From the NCBI GenBank assembly GCA_015061665.1, contig SUWC01000001.1, positions 99,737 to 136,034 of the forward strand: a stretch of 36,298 nt of DNA. Reading direction: 5' to 3'. Both the position numbers and the translations under genes were made by a program. Of the stretch, positions 31,322 through 36,298 are shown one piece after another. Positions within the stretch are counted from its first letter, which is position 1, and every line of letters starts with the position of its first letter. The stretch is from Lentisphaerota bacterium. GTDB lineage: Bacteria; Verrucomicrobiota; Kiritimatiellia; RFP12; UBA1067. Under the pieces are notes generated by a model. That model ran no database searches. It had not been told where the DNA came from and saw only the letters and a program-made list of their open reading frames with translations.

Positions 31322-34300
31322 ATGAAGAGGTTTGTTTTCGGCGCTTCGGCGGCGCTGCTTTCCGCCGCCGCATTTGCCATCGACAATCCAGGCATAACGG
31401 GGCGGGGCCTGCGGCCGGGGCGGTTTGCGCTGGTCAGGGACTCGAGGCCGGTTTGCTCGATTGTGGACGAGACTGGCGAGAAGGCGGTCGCGATTGCGTC
31501 CGCAAATCTCGCAAAGGACTTCGAGCGCGTGACGGGTGAACTTCCGCCGGCAAAGAGCGAGAGGAAGATCGTCGTCCGCATCGACCCCGCGCTCAAGGGG
31601 AAGCGCGAGACATACGTCATGAAGGTCACTCCCGATTCGCTCGTCATCTCCGGCAGCGACAGGCGAGGTGCCGTGTACGGAATCTACGAGCTCTCTGAGC
31701 AGATCGGCGTCTCGCCTTGGTACGACTGGCTGGACGCCCCGCTCCCGCGCCACGAAACGCTTGCGATCGACAGCGGAGAGTACACGAACGGCGAGCCCGC
31801 GGTGCGCTACCGCGGAATCTTCCTCAACGACGAGGCGCCGTGTCTCACGGGATGGGTGAAGAACACTTACGGGACCGACTTCGGCGACCACCGCTTCTAC
31901 GAGCGCGTCGGCGAATTGATACTACGACTTCGCGGCAACTTCCTTTGGCCCGCTATGTGGTGCTGGGCGTACTACGCGGACGATCCGGAGAACATCAAGA
32001 CGATGGACGACATGGGCGTCATCATGGGCACGTCCCACCACGAGCCGATGGCGCGCAACCACCAGGAGTACGCGCGGCGCAGAAAAGAAATCGGGGCATG
32101 GAACTACAAGACGAACAAAGACGCTCTAGACCGTTTCTTCGCGGAAGGCATCCGACGTATGAAGGCGACAGAGGACGTCGTGACGATCGGCATGCGCGGA
32201 GACGGCGACGTAGAGATGGACGGCAACGGCGACCTTGAGCTGATGAGGTCCATCATCGCGAACCAGCGCGCCATAATCGAGCGCGAGACCGGCAGGAGCG
32301 CGGCGGAAGTGCCGCAGGTCTGGGCTCTCTACAAGGAGGTGCAGGACTACTACGACAAGGGGCTTCGCCCTCCCGAAGACGTCACGATCCTCCTCTGCGA
32401 CGACAACTGGGGCGACGTGCGCAGGCTCCCGAACGCCGAGGAGCGCGCCCGCGCTGGCGGCTGGGGAATGTACTACCACTTCGACTACGTCGGCGCACCG
32501 CGCAACTCCAAGTTCTTCAACGTGACGAGCGCCATCTCGCAGTGGGAGCAGATGACTCTCGCGTACGAATACGGCGTGGACCGCCTATGGATCGTCAACG
32601 TCGGCGACCTGAAGATGCAGGAGTACCCGATTTCGCTCTTCATGGACATGGCGTGGTCACCGAAGAAGTACACGCCCGCGACGCTCCACGAGTTCACCGT
32701 CCGCTTCTGCGAGCGCCTGTTCGGGCGCAGGGAGGCGAAGGAGGCTGCGCGCATCCTCGACACGACGTCGCGCTGGGCCTGCCGCTGCACCCCGGAAATG
32801 CTCGACGCGAAGACGTACGACCTGGAGTCCGGCGAATGGGAGAAAGTGGCAGGCGAGTACGCGAAGCTACTCGCGGACGCCGAAGCGCAGTACGCGCGGC
32901 TCCCGCGCTATGCGAAGGCCGCCTACTTCGAACTTGTGCTCTTCCACGTCCGCGTGATGGCCAACCTCTACGACATGTATTATTCGCAGGCGATGAATGC
33001 GTTTTGGGGGAATGGGGAACGGGAAACGGGGAACGGGGAGCAGGAGATAAATGCTTGGGCCGACAGGGTAGAGGCCGCGTTCAGGCGGCACGGCGAGCTC
33101 TGCGCAGAATACGACTTCAAGCTGATGGACGGCAAGTGGAACGGCTTCGCGCGGCAGAAGCTCATCGGCTACACATCTTGGAACGACGGATTCCCCGCGG
33201 ACAAGTGTCCGAAGGTCGTCCGCGCGGGCAAGTCGGCGGAGAACAATTGCGCCTGGCTCGACGAGGAGGAGCCGCGCATCTACTCGATCCAGCGCGAGAA
33301 GTCGTACGACTCGAACATGGGCGAGAACTGGTGGATGAAGCGCCACGACGCGACGCTTGAGCTGATCAAGGCGGAGAAAAGCTTCGACCTCGTTCTCGTT
33401 GGCGATTCGATAACTCACCGCTGGGAGCGCCATGGCAAGGACGCCTACGTTTCCGTGACGAACCAGCTCAAGGTCCTCAACCTCGGCTTCGGCGCGGACA
33501 ACGTCAAAAACCTCCTGTGGCGCCTGAGGTCCGGCGAACTCGACGGCTACAGGGCCAAGGCCTTCCAGCTCATGATCGGCACCAACAACGGCGTCAACGA
33601 GCCCGCAGAAGAGACCGCGGCGCAGATCAGGGCGTGCGTGCGCGAAATCCATTCGCGCCACCCGAACGCGAAGATACTGCTTTGTCCGATCCTCCCGCGC
33701 GGCACACCTGATTCCGTGGAGCGCGGCAAAAACGACGCGGTTAACGAACTTCTCAGGCCGCTCGCGGACGGGAAGACGGTCGTCTGGACCGACTGGAGCG
33801 GATTCTTTACGCTTGACGACGGAAGGCTGACGCCAGGCCTCAACGACGACGGACTTCATCCGAACGCGAAGGGCTACGCCGAGTGGGCGAAGGTGGCGCT
33901 GCCGGTTTGGAAGGCGGCTTGCGGGAAGGGCGAAGCTGAGGGTGTCGACATGATGACTCGATTGCCTTCGAACGCAATCGACGGCAATCGGACGGGTCCA
34001 ACGGCGAAATCTGTTGTGGTCGAAGCCAACCGCTTTGCCTCCGCCGACGCGCCGAAGGGTTTCCGCTGGGAGTTCCTGCCTGGGCTCGGACGCGGCGAGG
34101 GGGCGATGGAGGTGTTTCCGCGCCTCGATCCGCCCTCCGGCGCTAAGCTGACGTACAAGGTGCCGGTTCAGGACGGCGCCAAGAGCGTCTCCGTCAAGGT
34201 CGTTACGCGCTCCACGCTCGCGTTCGCGCGGCGCGAAGGGCACAGGTTCACCGTCGGGCTTGCCGGCGGCAGGGCCGAGGTGGTCAACTTCAACTCTCGC

Positions 34301-34477
34301 CTCAACGAGGACCAGGAGAACATCTATTCAGTCTACTATCCCACGGTGGTCCGCAGAGTCGTCGAAAGCAGGGTGCGGCTAGACCTGCCGTCCAGACACG
34401 GCGCGCATGTCGAGATCGAGGTCTCTCCCCTCGACCCTGGCATAGCCTTCGAGCAGATCGTGGTCGCTCAGGATTGA
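31322..34477 (+). CDS. GH115 alpha-glucuronidase with an embedded SGNH esterase domain
   Basis: This 1051-residue secreted protein has a signal peptide (about 1-19) and a GH115 module (about 30-650). GH115 motifs include YGIYELSEQIGVSPWYDWLD, RYRGIFLNDE, LRGNFLWPAMW, GTSHHEPMARN, TIGMRGDGD, LCDDNWGD and YYHFDYVGAPRN. GH115 enzymes remove glucuronic acid or its 4-O-methyl ether from xylan or arabinogalactan side chains. Residues about 670-885 are an SGNH/GDSL hydrolase: GDSITHRW (Ser696), NLGFGADN, MIGTNNG, and DGLHPNAKGY (Asp843, His846), as in acetyl esterases. After it, the GH115 C-terminal beta domain resumes (FRWEFLPGLGRGEGAMEVFP). The esterase is thus inserted between GH115 domains. A heptanucleotide repeat encodes residues about 562-575. 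AAGGAG at 31307-31312 fixes the start. Confidence 0.87.
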   Translation: MKRFVFGASAALLSAAAFAIDNPGITGRGLRPGRFALVRDSRPVCSIVDETGEKAVAIASANLAKDFERVTGELPPAKSERKIVVRIDPALKGKRETYVMKVTPDSLVISGSDRRGAVYGIYELSEQIGVSPWYDWLDAPLPRHETLAIDSGEYTNGEPAVRYRGIFLNDEAPCLTGWVKNTYGTDFGDHRFYERVGELILRLRGNFLWPAMWCWAYYADDPENIKTMDDMGVIMGTSHHEPMARNHQEYARRRKEIGAWNYKTNKDALDRFFAEGIRRMKATEDVVTIGMRGDGDVEMDGNGDLELMRSIIANQRAIIERETGRSAAEVPQVWALYKEVQDYYDKGLRPPEDVTILLCDDNWGDVRRLPNAEERARAGGWGMYYHFDYVGAPRNSKFFNVTSAISQWEQMTLAYEYGVDRLWIVNVGDLKMQEYPISLFMDMAWSPKKYTPATLHEFTVRFCERLFGRREAKEAARILDTTSRWACRCTPEMLDAKTYDLESGEWEKVAGEYAKLLADAEAQYARLPRYAKAAYFELVLFHVRVMANLYDMYYSQAMNAFWGNGERETGNGEQEINAWADRVEAAFRRHGELCAEYDFKLMDGKWNGFARQKLIGYTSWNDGFPADKCPKVVRAGKSAENNCAWLDEEEPRIYSIQREKSYDSNMGENWWMKRHDATLELIKAEKSFDLVLVGDSITHRWERHGKDAYVSVTNQLKVLNLGFGADNVKNLLWRLRSGELDGYRAKAFQLMIGTNNGVNEPAEETAAQIRACVREIHSRHPNAKILLCPILPRGTPDSVERGKNDAVNELLRPLADGKTVVWTDWSGFFTLDDGRLTPGLNDDGLHPNAKGYAEWAKVALPVWKAACGKGEAEGVDMMTRLPSNAIDGNRTGPTAKSVVVEANRFASADAPKGFRWEFLPGLGRGEGAMEVFPRLDPPSGAKLTYKVPVQDGAKSVSVKVVTRSTLAFARREGHRFTVGLAGGRAEVVNFNSRLNEDQENIYSVYYPTVVRRVVESRVRLDLPSRHGAHVEIEVSPLDPGIAFEQIVVAQD
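33007..33041 (+). repeat. Heptanucleotide array inside the GH115 gene
   Basis: Five 7-base units read GGGGAAT, GGGGAAC, GGGAAAC, GGGGAAC, GGGGAGC, and a decayed sixth (AGGAGAT) follows. They belong to the same GGGGAAC family as the array in uvrA and, reversed, the one in coaE. They encode GNGERETGNGEQ in a loop between two helices of the GH115 module. Confidence 0.85.
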
Positions 34478-34487
34478 AGCTGCCGGG

Positions 34488-34580
34488 CCCGCAGGTTTAC
34501 GGCCAACGCATCAAAAATTCCTTCTCCCCGCTGACGCGGTGTAGAACGAATTTTTAATGCGTTGGCCGTACCCGCAGGTT
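34488..34580. mobile_element. 73-bp MITE-like element with 10-bp flanking duplication
   Basis: The element (34498-34570) has terminal inverted repeats of 23 bp, one mismatch: 34498-34520 begins TACGGCCAACGCAT and 34548-34570 ends ATGCGTTGGCCGTA. The 27-base centre holds a small CCGC/GCGG stem. It is flanked by the perfect direct repeat CCCGCAGGTT at 34488-34497 and 34571-34580, which looks like a target-site duplication. No coding capacity. The folded RNA, with A- and T-rich stem ends, might also act as a terminator after the GH115 gene. Confidence 0.75.
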
Positions 34581-34649
34581 CGGGGGTACTTGTAAAAGTC
34601 ACCCGATTTGTGATAAAATGCGGGCGTTCGTTCCTGATGGCGAGGAAGC

Positions 34650-34667
34650 CTCCTGCGGGTGCAGGAG
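34650..34667 (+). other. Hairpin upstream of the decarboxylase gene
   Basis: CTCCTGC (34650-34656) and GCAGGAG (34661-34667) form a perfect 7-bp stem with loop GGGT. CCTGCGGGT (34652-34660) is also complementary to ACCCGCAGG at 34570-34578, allowing an alternative pairing. The hairpin lies between a possible -10 (TAAAAT, 34614-34619) and the proposed TTG start, so it may be a leader structure. I cannot match it to a known riboswitch. Confidence 0.35.
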
Positions 34668-34713
34668 CGGCTGTTCGCGCCCTAGGGAAAAACCGTCAAG
34701 AGAGTTTCCTGAA

Positions 34714-36159
34714 TTGGACCTTCAGCAGACTTCCGCGCCTCTTGCAGAGGCTCTGAACGCGCAGCGGATCAACCGCCTCGCGCACTTTGACGTGCCTGCA
34801 CACAAGGGCGGGCGCATGAACCCAGAATTGCCCGAGTACTTCGGCAAGCTTTGCATGGAGCTGGACGTGAACTCCATGAAGCCGCTCGACAACCTCGGGC
34901 ACCCGGTGTCCGTCATCCGCGATGCGCAGCGCCTCGCGGCGGCGGCCTTCGGCGCAGACGACGCGTTCTTCATGGTCAACGGCACGACTTCCGCCGTCCA
35001 GACGATGATATGGGCATCGACGGGACGCGGCGACAAGATCATCCTCCCGCGCAACGTCCACCGCAGCGCGATCAACGCCCTCGTGGTGAACGGCGCGATT
35101 CCGGTCTACATAAACCCGGGGCAGGATAAGCGCCTTGGCATTCCGCTCGGTATGTCCGTCGCCGACGTGAAGAAGGCGATCGCCGAGAATCCAGACGCGA
35201 AGGCCATTCTCGTCAACAACCCGACGTACTACGGCATCTGCTCCAACCTTGTCGAGATCGTCCGCCTCGCGCACGAAGCGGGGATGCTCGTTCTTGTCGA
35301 CGAAGCGCACGGAACCCACTTCTACTTCCACGAGGAGCTGCCGGTCTCCGCAATGGCCGCAGGGGCCGACATGGCCGCAGCCTCCATCCACAAGACGGGC
35401 GGCTCGCTGACGCAGAGCTCGATCCTCCTGACGCGCAGGCCGGTCAACCCCGACTATGTGCGCCAGGTCATAACGCTCACGCAGTCGACCTCCGCATCTT
35501 ACCTCCTGCTTTCGTCCCTCGACATCGCGCGCCGCCATCTCGTCTACAACGGGCGGGCGGCATACCAGAAGACGATGGAGTACGCTGACTACGCGCGCAG
35601 CGAGATCAACGAGATCGGAGGCTACTATGCGTTCGGCCCGGAGCTTGTTAACGGCGACACTGCGTTCGCGTTCGACAGGACGAAGCTTTCGGTCCACACG
35701 CGCGAAATCGGCCTTGCGGGCATCGAGGTGTACGACCATCTCCGCGACGACTACGGCATTCAGATCGAGTTCGGCGACATCGGCAACCTGCTGGCCATTC
35801 TTTCGGCCGGCGACAGGATGATGGACGTCGAGCGACTCATCTCGGCCCTCGCCGAGATCGAGCGCCTGCACCGCCGCGACCCTATCGGACTCTTCGACCA
35901 CGAATACATCGACCCCGTCATCGCGATGGCCCCGCAGGAGGCGTTCTACGCCAAGAAGCGCCGCGTTGCGATGCGCGAGTCCATAGGCCTCATCGCGGGC
36001 GAGTTCGTCATGAGCTATCCGCCGGGCATCCCGATCGTGGCCCCAGGCGAGCGCATAACCCCCGACATTCTCGAGCACATCCTCTTCGCAAAGGAGAAGG
36101 GATGCTTCATGACCGGTACGGAGGATATGAACCTCGACTACCTCCAGGTAGTGGAATAG
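34714..36159 (+). CDS. Orn/Lys/Arg decarboxylase, PLP-dependent (arginine decarboxylase-like)
   Basis: Fold-type I PLP enzyme of the small Orn/Lys/Arg decarboxylase group (about 480-490 residues, like Bacillus SpeA), probably making agmatine or another polyamine precursor. Motifs: HFDVPAHKGGRMNPE near the N-terminus, AFGADDAFFMVNGTTSAVQ, ILPRNVHRSAINALV, ILVNNPTYYGIC, LVDEAHGTHFYFHEELP, and the PLP lysine in SIHKTGGSLTQSS. The C-terminus, with PPGIPIVAPGERIT, is complete. I propose a TTG start at 34714 (481 residues) because family similarity begins there. An ATG at 34618 adds 32 unconvincing residues that span the hairpin, and would overlap a candidate -10. The substrate cannot be decided from sequence; lysine or ornithine remain possible. 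Start uncertain, family secure. Confidence 0.88.
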   Translation: MDLQQTSAPLAEALNAQRINRLAHFDVPAHKGGRMNPELPEYFGKLCMELDVNSMKPLDNLGHPVSVIRDAQRLAAAAFGADDAFFMVNGTTSAVQTMIWASTGRGDKIILPRNVHRSAINALVVNGAIPVYINPGQDKRLGIPLGMSVADVKKAIAENPDAKAILVNNPTYYGICSNLVEIVRLAHEAGMLVLVDEAHGTHFYFHEELPVSAMAAGADMAAASIHKTGGSLTQSSILLTRRPVNPDYVRQVITLTQSTSASYLLLSSLDIARRHLVYNGRAAYQKTMEYADYARSEINEIGGYYAFGPELVNGDTAFAFDRTKLSVHTREIGLAGIEVYDHLRDDYGIQIEFGDIGNLLAILSAGDRMMDVERLISALAEIERLHRRDPIGLFDHEYIDPVIAMAPQEAFYAKKRRVAMRESIGLIAGEFVMSYPPGIPIVAPGERITPDILEHILFAKEKGCFMTGTEDMNLDYLQVVE

Positions 36160-36298
36160 CCTTCCCGCGTGTCTCGCTTACCCCGATTTTTAACGAGGTC
36201 CATATCTAGGTGCTGACGAGCAGGCCTGTCGTGCGGATTATGAACTCCGACGGCTTGAAAAAAGGCTTCGCTAACGCTGCGCCCGGGGCTTCGCGCAT
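36160..36298. other. Terminal intergenic stretch, no gene recognised
   Basis: No frame of coding character, promoter or clear terminator is visible in these 139 bases. GGCTTCGC occurs twice near the end (about 36266 and 36287), as part of a GC-rich segment that could be the beginning of another dispersed repeat cut by the window edge. Confidence 0.4.

Overview
The window reads as chromosomal DNA from a Gram-negative, GC-rich bacterium of the PVC group, most likely a Verrucomicrobiota or Kiritimatiellota-type anaerobe from a gut or similar polysaccharide-rich habitat. The case rests on KdsD (lipopolysaccharide Kdo synthesis), an Akkermansia-like PilM/secretin operon with gene order equivalent to Amuc_1102-1098, large secreted repeat proteins, and secreted glycoside hydrolases of families GH53, GH2 and GH115. 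No tRNA, rRNA, CRISPR array, prophage or complete insertion sequence was found.

Bases 1-10906 (+) are tightly packed. They hold the 3' end of kdsD, a secreted protein, a PilM-like protein, two single-span membrane proteins, a 1122-residue secretin, then coaE and rho. Several start/stop pairs overlap as ATGA. Bases 10944-18794 (+) carry an InlB-type repeat protein, uvrA, nadA and a UDP-galactopyranose mutase gene. The last one abuts, stop to stop, a reverse-strand group at 18795-22329: a DEAD-box helicase, a small unknown, a sigma-like protein and rimO.

Bases 22445-34477 are accessory. A GH53 galactanase, a GH2 beta-galactosidase and a GH115 alpha-glucuronidase with an embedded SGNH esterase would suit degradation of arabinogalactan-type or glucuronoxylan-type polymers. 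Among them lie a decayed VapBC locus, an AbiEii-type nucleotidyltransferase toxin-antitoxin pair, a frameshifted secreted-protein gene, a HEAT/zinc/PD-(D/E)XK nuclease-like gene bracketed by repeats, and an autotransporter-type surface protein. The window ends with an Orn/Lys/Arg decarboxylase.

The most unusual signals are in the DNA. (1) Two related 75-bp palindromes sit in frame inside uvrA. (2) Heptanucleotide GGGGAAC arrays sit in frame inside uvrA, coaE and the GH115 gene. (3) A 73-bp MITE-like element has 23-bp inverted termini and a perfect 10-bp flanking duplication. (4) Three copies of a 35-44 bp repeat bracket the nuclease-like gene. (5) Several genes have a TATAAT box placed so that transcription would start on the A of the ATG, which implies leaderless mRNAs. 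All functions are read from sequence motifs and family knowledge; no database search was possible.
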